DNA of 64,000 nucleotides, from assembly GCF_021018895.1 (NCBI RefSeq), contig NC_079375.1, positions 6,442,060 through 6,506,059 on the forward strand. Direction: 5' to 3'. This document shows positions 49,901 to 61,271 of this stretch, piece after piece. Source of the DNA: Seriola aureovittata. Taxonomy: Eukaryota > Chordata > Actinopteri > Carangiformes > Carangidae. The number at the start of each line of letters is the position of its first letter. Position 1 is the first letter of the stretch. The notes below the pieces were generated by a model. That model saw only the letters and a list, made by a program, of their open reading frames with translations, did no database searches and was not told the DNA's origin. The position numbers and the translations under genes were made by a program.

Positions 49901-52089
49901 ATACTATGACGTTTTTTGCCATTTTTATGCTTTACTATACTGTGACGTTTTGTGCCTAACTATACTATGACGTTTTTTTTCCATTTTTATGCCTTATTAT
50001 ACTATGACGTTTTTTTTCCATTTTTATGCCATACTATATTATGACGTTTTTTGAAATTTTATGCCATACTATACTATGACGTTTTTTGCCATTTTTATGC
50101 TCTACTATAATATGTATTTTTTTGGCATTTTTATGCCTTACTATACTGTGATGTTTTGTGCCTGACTATACTATGACGTTTTTTTGTCATTTTTATGCCT
50201 TAGTATACTATGACATTTTTTTAATTTTATGCCATACTATACTATGATGTTTTTTCCATTTTTATGCCTTATTATACTATGACGTTTTTTGAAATTTTTA
50301 TGCATACTATACTATGACGTTTTTTGCCATTTTTATGCCTTATTATTCTATGACGTTTTTTGCCATTTTTATGCTCTAATATAATATGACTTTTTTGGCA
50401 TTTTTATGCCTTACTATACTGTGACGTTTTGTGCCTGACTATACTATGACGTTTTTTTTGTGATTTTTATGCCTTAGTATACTATGACATTTTTGAAATT
50501 TTATGCCTTATTATACGATGACATTTTTTTGCCATACTATACTATGACGTTTTTTTTGCCATTTTTATGCTCTATTATAATATGACTTTTTTGGCATTTC
50601 TTTTGCCTTACTATACTGTGACGTTTTGTGCCTGACTATACAATGACGTTTTTTGCAATTTTTATGCCTTATTATACTATGACGTTTTTTGAAATTTTAT
50701 GCTCTAATATAATATGACTTTTTTTGGCATTTTTTTTGCCTTACTATACTATGACGTTTTGTGCCTGACTACACTATGACGTTTTTTGCCATTTTTATGC
50801 CTTATTATACGATGACATTTTTTGAAATTTTATGCCATACTATACTATGACGTTTTTTGCCATTTTTATGCTTATTATACTATGACGTTTTTTGCCATTT
50901 TTATGCCTTACTATACTGTGACCTTTTGTGCCTGACTATACTATGACGTTTTTTGCCATTTTTATGCTCTACTATAATATGACTTTTTTTGGCTTTTTTT
51001 TTGCCTTACTATACTGTGACGTTTTGTGCCTGACTATACTATGACGTTTTTTGCCATTTTTATGCCTTATTATACTATGATGTTTTTTGAAATTTTATGC
51101 TCTACTAGAATATTACTTTTTTTGGCATTTCTTTTGCCTTACTATACTGTGACGTTTTGTGCCTGACTATACTATGACTTTTTTTGCCATTTTTATGCTT
51201 ATTATACTATGACGTTTTTTGAAATTTTATGCCATACTATACTATGACTTTTTTTGCCATTTGTATGCTCTACTATAATATGACCTTTTTGGCATTTTTT
51301 TTGCCTTACTATACTGTGACGTTTTGTGCCTGACTATACTATGACTTTTATTGCCATTTTTATGCTTATTATACTATGAAGTTTTTTTGAAATTTTTATG
51401 CATACTATACTATGACGTTTTTTGCCATTTTTATGCCTTATTATACGATGACGTTTTTTGAAATTTTATGCCATACTATACTATGACGTTTTTTGCCATT
51501 TGTATGCTCTACTATAATATGACTTTTTTGGCATTTTTTTTGCCTTACTATACTGTGACGTTTTGTGCCTGACTATACTATGACTTTTATTGCCATTTTT
51601 ATGCCTTATTATACTATGACGTTTTTTGAAATTTTCTGCCATACTATACTATGACATTTTTTGCCATTTTTATGCCTTATTATACTTTGACGTTTTTTGA
51701 AATTTTATGCCATACTATACTATGACGTTTTTTGCCATTTGTATGCTTTACTATAATATGACTTTTTTGGCATTTTTTTGCCTTACTATACTGTGATGTT
51801 TTGTGCCTGACTATACTATGACTTTTATTGCCATTTTTATGCCTTATTATACTATGACGTTTTTTGAAATTTTATGCCATACTATACTATGACGTTTTTT
51901 GCCATTTTTATGCCTTATTATACGATGACGTTTTTTGAAATTTTATGCCATACTATACTATGACGTTTTTTGCCATTTTTATGCTCTACTACAATATGAC
52001 TTTTTTTGGCATTTTTATGCCTTACTATACTGTGACGTTTTGTGCCTGACTATACTATGACATTTTTTTGGCATTTTTATGCCTTATTA

Positions 52090-55000
52090 TACGATGACGT
52101 TTTTTGAAATATTATGCCATACTATACTATGACGTTTTTTGCCATTTTTATGCTCTACTATAATATGATTTTTTTTTGGCATTTTTATGCTTTATTATAC
52201 TATGACGTTTTTTGCCATTTTTATGCCTTACTATACTATGAAGTTTTTTTGAAATTTTATGCCATATTATACTATGACGTTTTTTGGCATTTTTTTGCCA
52301 TTTTTATGCCTTATTATATTATGACGTTTTTTGAAATTTTATGCCATACTATACTATGACGTTTTTTGCAATTTTTATGCTCTAATATAATATGACTTTT
52401 TTTGGCATTTTTATGCCTTACTATACTGTGACATTTTGTGCCTGACTATACTATGACGTTTTTTGGCATTTTTATGCTCTGCTATAATATGACTTTTTTT
52501 GGCATTTTTATGCCTTACTATACTGTGACGTTTTGTGCCTGACTATACTATGACGTTTTTTGCCATATTTATGCTCTACTATAATATGACTTTTTTTGGC
52601 ATTTTTATGCCTTACTATACTGTGACGTTTTGTGCCTGACTATACGATGACGTTTTTTTGCCATTTTTATGCCTTATTATACGATGACATTTTTTGAAAT
52701 TTTATGCCATACTATACTATGACGTTTTTTTGAAATTTTATGCCATACTACACTATGACGTTTTTTGAAATTTTATGCCATACTACACTATGACGTTTTT
52801 TGCCATTTTTATGCCTTATTATACTATGATGTTTTTTTTAAATTTTATGCCATACTATACTATGACGTTTTTTGCCATTTTTATGCTCTACTATAATATG
52901 TATTTTTTTGGCATTTTTATGCCTTACTATACTGTGATGTTTTGTGCCTGACTATACTATGACGTTTTTTTGTCATTTTTATGCCTTAGTATACTATGAC
53001 ATTTTTTTAAATTTTATGCCATACTATACTATGATGTTTTTTGCCATTTTTATGCCTTATTATACTATGACGTTTTTTGAAATTTTATGCCATACTATAC
53101 TATGACGTTTTTTGCCATTTTTATGCTCTACTAAAATATGACTTTTTTTGGCATTTTTATGCCTTACTATACTGTGACGTTTTGTGCCTGACTATACTAT
53201 GACATTTTTTTGCCATTTTTATGCCTTATTATACGATGACGTTTTTTGAAATTTTATGCCATACTATACTATGACGTTTTTTGCCATTTTTATGCTCTAC
53301 TATAATATGACTTTTTTTGGCTTTTTTTTTGCCTTACTATACTGTGACGTTTTGTGCCTGACTATACTATGACGTTTTTTGGCATTTCTTTTGCCTTACT
53401 ATACTGTGACCTTTTGTGCCTGACTATAGTATGACATTTTTTGCCATTTTTATGCCTTATTATACTATGATGTTTTTTGAAATTTTATGCTCTACTAGAA
53501 TATTACTTTTTTTGTCATTTCTTTTGCCTTACTATACTATGACGTTTTTTGAAATTTTATGCCATACTATACTATGAAGTTTTTTGCCATTTGTATGCTC
53601 TACTATAATATGACTTTTTTGGCATTTTTATGCCTTACTATACTGTGACGTTTTGTGCCTGACTATACTATGACATTTTTTTGGCATTTTTATGCCTTAT
53701 TATACGATGACGTTTTTTGAAATATTATGCCATACTATACTATGACGTTTTTTGCCATTTTTATGCTCTACTATAATATGATTTTTTTTTGGCATTTTTA
53801 TGCCTTACTATACTGTGACGTTTTGTGCCTAACTATACTATGACGTTTTTTTTCCATTTTTATGCCTTATTATACTATGACGTTTTTTTTCCATTTTTAT
53901 GCCTTATTATATTATGACGTTTTTTGAAATTTTATGCCATACTATACTATGACGTTTTTTGCCATTTTTATGCTCTACTATAATATGTATTTTTTTGGCA
54001 TTTTTATGCCTTACTATACTGTGACATTTTGTGCCTGACTATACTATGACGTTTTTTGGCATTTTTATGCTCTGCTATAATATGACTTTTTTTGGCATTT
54101 TTATGCCTTACTATACTGTGACGTTTTGTGCCTGACTATACTATGACGTTTTTTGCCATATTTATGCTCTACTATAATATGACTTTTTTTGGCATTTTTA
54201 TGCCTTACTATACTGTGACGTTTTGTGCCTGACTATACGATGACGTTTTTTTGCCATTTTTATGCCTTATTATACGATGACATTTTTTGAAATTTTATGC
54301 CATACTATACTATGACGTTTTTTTGAAATTTTATGCCATACTACACTATGACGTTTTTTGAAATTTTATGCCATACTACACTATGACGTTTTTTGCCATT
54401 TTTATGCCTTATTATACTATGATGTTTTTTTTAAATTTTATGCCATACTATACTATGACGTTTTTTGCCATTTTTATGCTCTACTATAATATGTATTTTT
54501 TTGGCATTTTTATGCCTTACTATACTGTGATGTTTTGTGCCTGACTATACTATGACGTTTTTTTGTCATTTTTATGCCTTAGTATACTATGACATTTTTT
54601 TAAATTTTATGCCATACTATACTATGATGTTTTTTGCCATTTTTATGCCTTATTATACTATGACGTTTTTTGAAATTTTATGCCATACTATACTATGACG
54701 TTTTTTGCCATTTTTATGCTCTACTAAAATATGACTTTTTTTGGCATTTTTATGCCTTACTATACTGTGACGTTTTGTGCCTGACTATACTTTGACATTT
54801 TTTTGCCATTTTTATGCCTTATTATACGATGACGTTTTTTGAAATTTTATGCCATACTATACTATGACGTTTTTTGCCATTTTTATGCTCTACTATAATA
54901 TGACTTTTTTTGGCTTTTTTTTGCCTTACTATACTGTGACGTTTTGTGCCTGACTATACTATGACGTTTTTTGGCATTTCTTTTGCCTTACTATACTGTG

Positions 55001-55210
55001 ACCTTTTGTGCCTGACTATAGTATGACGTTTTTTGCCATTTTTATGCCTTATTATACTATGATGTTTTTTGAAATTTTATGCTCTACTAGAATATTACTT
55101 TTTTTGTCATTTCTTTTGCCTTACTATACTATGACGTTTTTTGAAATTTTATGCCATACTATACTATGAAGTTTTTTGCCATTTGTATGCTCTACTATAA
55201 TATGACTTTT
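52090..55210. repeat. About 1.6-kb direct duplication inside the array
   Basis: Variant strings such as GCTCTGCTATAATATGAC, the doubled CATACTACACTATGACG and AATATTACTTTTTTTGTCA recur with an offset of about 1,592-1,611 bp over most of the interval. Confidence 0.8.
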
Positions 55211-57044
55211 TTTGGCATTTTTTTTGCCATTTTTTTGCCTTACTATACTGTGATGTTTTGTGCCTGACTATACTATGACTTTTATTGCCATTTTTATGCC
55301 TTATTATACTATGACGTTTTTTGAAATTTTATGCTATACTATACTATGACATTTTTTGCCATTTTTATGCCTTATTATATGATGACGTTTTTTGAAATTT
55401 TATGCCATACTATACTATGACGTTTTTTGCCATTTTTATGCTCTACTAAAATATGACTTTTTTTGGCATTTTTATGCCTTACTATACTGTGACGTTTTGT
55501 GCCTGACTATACTATGACATTTTTTTGCCATTTTTATGCCTTATTATACGATGACGTTTTTTGAAATTTTATGCGATACTATACTATGACGTTTTTTGCC
55601 ATTTGTATGCTCTACTATAATATGACCTTTTTGGCATTTTTTTTGCCTTACTATACTGTGACGTTTTGTGCCTGACTATACTATGACGTTTTTTGGCATT
55701 TCTTTTGCCTTACTATACTGTGACCTTTTGTGCCTGACTATAGTATGACGTTTTTTGCCATTTTTATGCCTTATTATACTATGATGTTTTTTGAAATTTT
55801 ATGCTCTACTAGAATATTACTTTTTTTGTCATTTCTTTTGCCTTACTATACTGTGACGTTTTGTGCCTGACTATACTATGACGTTTTTTTGTCATTTTTA
55901 TGCCTTAGTATACTATGACATTTTTTTTAATTTTATGCCATACTATACTATGATGTTTTTTGCCATTTTTATGCCTTATTATACTTTGACGTTTTTTGAA
56001 ATTTTATGCCATACTATACTATGATGTTTTTTTGAAATTTTATGCCATACAATACTATGACGTTTTTTGCCATTTTTATGCTCTACTATAATATGACTTT
56101 TTTTGGCATTTTTTTTGCCTTACTATACTGTGACGTTTTGTGCCTGAATATAGTATGACGTTTTTTGGCATTTCTTTTGCCTTATTATACTGTGACGTTT
56201 TGGTCCTGACTATAGTATGACGTTTTTTGCCATTTTTATGCCTTATTATACTATGATGTTTTTTGAAATTTTATGCTCTACTAGAATATGACTTTTTTTG
56301 GCATTTCTTTTGCCTTACTATACTGTGACGTTTTGTGCCTGACTATACAATGACGTTTTTTGCCATTTTATGCCATACAATACTATGACGTTTTTTGCCA
56401 TTTGTATGCCTTATTATACTATGACGTTTTTTGAAATTTTATGCCATACTATACTATGACGTTTTTTGCCATTTTTATGCTCTACTAGAATATGACTTTT
56501 TTTGGCATTTTTATGCCTTACTATACTGTGACGTTTTGTGCCTGACTATACTATGGCGTTTTTTGCCATTTTTATGCTCTACTAGAATATGACTTTTTTT
56601 GGCATTTTTATGCCTTACTATACTGTTACGTTTTGTGCCTGACTATACTATGACGTTTTTTTGTCATTTTTATTCCTTAGTATACTATGACATTTTTTGA
56701 AATTTTATGCCATACTATACTATGACGTTTTTTGACATTTTTATGCTCTACTATAATATGACTTTTTTTGGCATTTTTTGTGCCTGACTATACTATGACG
56801 TTTTTTTGTCATTTTTATTCCTTAGTATACTATGACATTTTTTGAAATTTTATGCCATACTATACTATGACGTTTTTTGACATTTTTATGCTCTACTATA
56901 ATATGACTTTTTTTGGCATTTTTTGTGCCTGACTATACTATGACGTTTTTTGCCATTTTTATGCCTTACAATACTATGATGTTTTATGATATTTCACGGA
57001 GTAGTATACTGATATTTTATATACTTTGCTATACAACGAGTTAG

Positions 57045-57118
57045 TGATGCAGCAGCATGGTGGTACGATGGTTAGGACTATAGCCTCACACTGAGAAGGG
57101 CAAGGGTTCAAACCCTGT
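57045..57118 (+). repeat. tRNA-like module 7, right end of the array
   Basis: With its flanks (56978-57170) almost the same as 32328-32515 at the left end, including CACGGAGTAGTATACTGATA and GCGCCATCCTAAACTATGAT. Confidence 0.65.
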
Positions 57119-58734
57119 TTTTAGGCTTTTATATGCTGTGACATTTTTGCGCCATCCTAAACTATGATGTTTTTTGACATTTTATGCCTTACTATACTGT
57201 GACGTTTTGTGCCTGACTATACTATGACATTTTTTTGTCATTTTTATGCCTTAGTATACTATGACATTTTTTGAAATTTTATGCCATACTATACGTCTTT
57301 TACCATTTTTATGCCTTATTATACTATGACGTTTTTTGAAATTTTATGCCATACAATACTATGACGTTTTCTGACATTTTTATGCTCTACTATAATATGT
57401 ATTTTTTTGGCATTTTTATGCCTTACTATACTGTGACGTTTTGTGCCTGACTATACTATGGCGTTTTTTGCCATTTTTATGCTCTACTAGAATATGACTT
57501 TTTTTGGCATTTTTATGCCTTACTATACTGTTACGTTTTGTGCCTGACTATACTATGACGTTTTTTTGTCATTTTAATGCTTTAGTATACTATGACATTT
57601 TTTGAAATTTTATGCCATACAATACTATGACGTTTTTTGCCATTTTTATGCTCTACTATAATATGACTTTTTTTGGCATTTTTATGCCTTACTATACTAT
57701 GACGTTTTTTGAAATTTTATGGCATACTATACTATGACGTTTTTTGACATTTTTACACAATAGTACACAATGAAGTTTTTTGTCATTTTTATGCCTTACT
57801 ATACTGTGACGTTTTGTGCCTGACTATACTATGACGTTTGTTTGCCATTTTTATGCCTTAGTATACTATGACATTTTTTGAAATTTTATGCCATACTATA
57901 CTATGACGTTTTTTGCCATTTTTATGCCGTATTATACTACGATGTTTTTTTGAAATTTTATGCCATGCAATACTATGACGTTTTTTGACATTTTTATGCT
58001 CTGCTATAATATGACTTTTTTTGGCATTTTTTTTGCCTTACTATACTGTGACGTTTTGTGCCTGACTATACTATGACGTTTTTTGCCATTTTTATGCATT
58101 ATTATACTATGACGTTTTTTGAAATTTTATGCCATACAATACTATGACGTTCTTTGCCATTTTTATGCTCTACTATAATATGACTTTTTTTGGCATTTTT
58201 ATGCCTTACTATACTCAGACGTTTTGTGCCTGACTATACTATGACGTTTTTTGCCATTTTTATGCTCTACTATAATATGACTTTTTTTGGCATTTTTTTG
58301 CCTTACTATACTGTGACGTTTTGTGCCTGACTATACTATGACGTTTTTTGCCATTTTTATGCCTTATTATACTATGACGTTTTTTGAAATTTTATACTAT
58401 ACTATGACGTTTTTCCATCCATACCTTCAGCTGTAACACAGCCAAAATGATCAGCAAATCAAAAAAGAAAAGTAAAGAAAATGTCCAAAAAAGGACAGAG
58501 GGATCCCTGAGGGTTAATAAATCCCATGAACCGCTATTTAAATTACCACTATTATGTTTTTTTCTGTGCTAAATTTAACATTACTGGGGAGGAGAGCAAT
58601 GCGACTAGAAGTGACAGTGAGAGAGGGCTAGTAGCTTCTCCTCTCCTCTGTCTCAGCGGATACCGTCACAACTTCATTCACTCGTTTAACAAAACAAAAA
58701 AAAAAGCAACGAAGGAAGCAGTAAATGGACTTAC

Positions 58735-58992
58735 ATATCGTCACCTTCCTAAAATAATGGCCTAAGTCATGTTTTGACAAAAATGTTTTTTTTTACCTAA
58801 ATCACCCCCTCATGATGCTGGCCACCTCTGGTAAAATCGCCTGAATCCTCAGTTGAGGGGAACATGCAATTCTACCCCCGGTTGTATAATGGCCTATGTC
58901 AAAAGTGTGACTCTTTTGTTGAGTTTTTTGTGTTTCCTGAAAAACCTGAAAAAATGACTTAGGCCATTATTTTAAGAGGGTGTCGATATCTA
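58735..58992. mobile_element. MITE-like element with about 40-bp imperfect inverted ends
   Basis: The left end reads ATATCGTCACCTTCC then TAAAATAATGGCCTAAGTCA. The reverse complement of the right end reads ATATCGACACCCTCT then the same TAAAATAATGGCCTAAGTCA. Only about four of 40 positions differ. The length is about 258 bp and it is non-coding, with a third copy of the GGCCTA(A/T)GTCA word inside near 58892. Target duplications were not clear. Confidence 0.7.
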
Positions 58993-60001
58993 AGACCTAA
59001 CTAAATGTAATTTAAGACCTAACATGCGGCTAATGTAAAGCTAGCAGAGCTTGGAGAGTTGGTTATCTGGTTGCTAGGCGCACGCAGGCAAGCACACAGG
59101 TCAGGAGCTGCCGTTCCCATGGCAATGTGAAAATCTGCCCAGAATTTGGCTTCTACATGGCTTCAAACAACTGCAAATTATGAGAAAAACCGTTACTTCT
59201 TTTCATAAACCGAAAAGACCATGACAGACACTGAAGCCAGAAGTTTCTTACAGTCTCTATTTTATTCAGATATTCCTTAAAATGAGTGCGTAAGCTCAGT
59301 GCGAAGACAGAGTGAGATTCTTTTGAAAAAAAAAGACGATTACATTAGGTGTCAATGAGAGTGAGACAGGTATTGCTGCCGGACTCGGCACCCCCGTTTA
59401 AATTTTGTGCACACCCTGCCTGTCAAAGTTACATTTTATGAATCCCAACAACTATGTCTACATTTTCAGAAAGAATTATTTGTCTCCTTTTTACGGTTTG
59501 GCCGCGAGCTCGAGTTAAAAATAAAAATAAAGGTTATTTTTTACTGCTTCACGCACTCTAGCCAACTGACGCTTTCACTCTAACTTTGAAGAAAAAGTGA
59601 TTTGCACTCCTCCTTTGAGTGCTCACAGTGTGAAAAGTTTACATGTTATGTAAAAACAGTTCCTGTCTTTTTGAGAGAGCAGAAGTTTTCCTCCGTTTTA
59701 TAGTTTGAATCACATTTCTACGTGCAGGTATGAGAGAGCTGGGTGACTCAGAAAAAAGGTGCAATTTTGTAGAAAAAAGGTGGGTTTCTAAAGAAAATTC
59801 CAATGCATTTCTAATGCATTATTTATTCCCAGTTTTTTGGGAATAACTTTGGGAAAAATTGGAATTTTAACACCAAAAGTCATAGCACCCCTTTCGGGAT
59901 CAAGACGCAGATTTTGATGTATATATTACCGGGGTTTTCTCAAAGCTGCGGGACAAATTACGTGCCGAAATTTGGCGGAAGAATAATAAACCCGAAACAC
60001 T

Positions 60002-60067
60002 CGGGTGCCCGAGGCCCTCCTCTCAGCTATTCTAGCTGTAGAGGAGGGCCTCGGAGCTGAGCACCCG
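60002..60067. repeat. Strong hairpin in a dispersed repeat
   Basis: CGAGGCCCTCCTCT and CAGCTA pair with TAGCTG and AGAGGAGGGCCTCG around a TTC loop, with one bulged T. An outer CGGGTGC / GCACCCG pair extends the stem. It sits at the end of a region (about 59760-60080) that resembles a widespread fish interspersed element (AAATTTGGCGGAAGAATAAT). Confidence 0.8.
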
Positions 60068-60149
60068 TGGCACTAATAATGGACACAACACCAGAAGGAA
60101 GTTTGCTACATTAAAGTTTATTGACAATAGACGGGTGAAACTGAAAAGA

Positions 60150-60650
60150 AGACATATACCTTGCACCACAAAAGTGGTGCTGCACCAGGAGGCAGAGAGA
60201 GAGAGAGCTTTATAATGACTTTATTATGACTTTTTATGCCTTACTATTCTGTGTCACTTTTATGACTTACTATACTATGATATGTTTATGCCTTGCTATA
60301 CTATAACTACTATGTGGTTTTTATGCGTTACTATGTTATTACATTCCTAGGACATTTGTGCCTTACTATATTATGTTGTATTTATGCCTGTTTATGCCTT
60401 ACTATTCTTTGACGTGTTTATGGCTTACTATACTATGTCGTTATTATGACTTATTTATTATGACTTTTTATGGCTTTTATGATTTAATATACTATGTCGT
60501 TTTTATGCTTTTTTATGCCTTACTATACTATGACGTGTTTATACCTGACTGTACTATGAAGTTTTTAGACATAAAGAGAAGACATATACCTTGCACCACA
60601 AAGGTGGTGCTGCACCAGGAGGTAGAGAGAGAGAGCTTTATAATGACTTT
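60150..60650. repeat. Two about 70-bp direct repeats embedded in degenerate satellite
   Basis: AGACATATACCTTGCACCAC followed by a GCACCAC-GTGGTGC hairpin, CTGCACCAGGAGG and GAGAGAGAGCTTTATAATGAC occurs at about 60150-60220 and 60575-60650. A third partial copy (GCAGCAGGAGGCAGAGAGAG) starts near 60753. Confidence 0.85.
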
Positions 60651-61128
60651 ATGACTTTTTATGCCTTACTATTCTATATCACTTTTATGACTTACTATAC
60701 TATGATATGTTTATGCCTTGCTATACTATGTCATTATTGTGACTAATTTATTATGCAGCAGGAGGCAGAGAGAGAGAGAGCTGAAACAAAGGGCTGGCCT
60801 ACATAGACCACCAGTCAGCACAGGTGTGTGTCCATCAGGCCATCACCTTAGAAGGATCAGCAACAGGATCAATAGGAAACACCAAAATGAAACAGAATCT
60901 AACCCTGTGTAACACTATACTACATCTTTTCTTTTTATGATGCCTGAGTCCACTATGACATTTTTATCACTTTTTATGCCTTACTATACTATGAAGTTTA
61001 TATGCCTTATTATACTATGTTGTTTTTAAAACTTTTTACACTTTAACATACTATGTCGTTATTGTGACTGTTTATGGCTTAATATACTTATGTTTTTTTA
61101 TTACATTTTTATGCCTTACAATAAAAAT
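60215..61128. repeat. Degenerate right tail of the satellite
   Basis: TTTATGCCTTACTATACTATGA-like words occur at irregular spacing, mixed with TATGTCGTTATT variants and a non-satellite piece at about 60785-60910. The periodicity seen in the main array is lost. Confidence 0.8.
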
Positions 61129-61149
61129 CTCTTTCTGCATCTAAAAAGC

Positions 61150-61271
61150 ATCTCTCTGCTGGTATCTCTCTCTGCCTGGTGAAGACAGTCGTGTTCTCTG
61201 TCAGTCTGGTCATCATGGTGTCTGCTGTCATCAGTGTCCATCTCATGGAGAAGCTCAAGAGGCACAAATAA
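61150..61271 (+). pseudogene. Orphan last exon of a third SLAM-like gene
   Basis: From GCTGGTATCTCTCTCTGCC onward it matches exon 4 of copies 1 and 2. It keeps the frame through the membrane segment (one Gly to Ser change) and the tail EKLKRHK to TAA at 61269-61271. The splice acceptor and the first codons are replaced by satellite-tail sequence (CATCTCTCT), and no V, C2 or signal exon exists upstream. It is therefore a truncated copy that cannot make a receptor by itself. The following 3' UTR (to about 61690) is closest to copy 2 and keeps AATAAA at 61670-61675. Confidence 0.85.

Larger units (their letters stand above)
30391..58410. repeat. 28-kb satellite array with 35-36-bp subunits in higher-order modules
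   Basis: Essentially uninterrupted tandem repeats in one orientation. Subunit type B starts ATGCCATACTATACTATGAC and continues GTTTTTTGCCATTTTT (36 bp). Type A starts ATGCCTTATTATACTATGAC and ends GTTTTTTGAAATTTT (35 bp). Type C starts ATGCTCTACTATAATATGAC (36 bp). A 61-bp double type contains CTGTGACGTTTTGTGCCTG. C plus the double type makes 97 bp, A plus B makes 71 bp. Successive CCTTACTATACTGTGACG landmarks are spaced about 97, 168-169 and 238-243 bp, i.e. 97 + n x 71. GC is about 30%. The short open frames (MPYYTMTFFAIF-like) follow from a 36-bp, 12-codon period. There is no CENP-B box-like sequence. Confidence 0.97.
58411..60210. other. Non-satellite island between the array and its degenerate tail
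   Basis: Unique-looking sequence without a recognised gene. It holds the MITE-like element at 58735-58992 and the hairpin-bearing dispersed repeat ending at about 60080. The open frame at 58526-58765 shows no motif. Confidence 0.6.

Noticed and set aside
34598..52359. Repeated peptides of the MPYYTMTFFAIF type
   Set aside because: The 36-bp period is 12 codons, so one frame stays open by chance for a few units; 35-bp units and indels break it and nothing indicates translation.
30538..57118. Functional tRNA genes at the tRNA-like modules
   Set aside because: Only A/B-box-like words are kept; no cloverleaf with an acceptor stem was found.
30391..58410. CRISPR array (repeat length near 36 bp)
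   Set aside because: Repeats are contiguous without unique spacers, in a vertebrate genome, and no cas genes are present.
58526..58765. 79-codon frame after the array
   Set aside because: No recognisable domain, and its end overlaps the MITE-like element.
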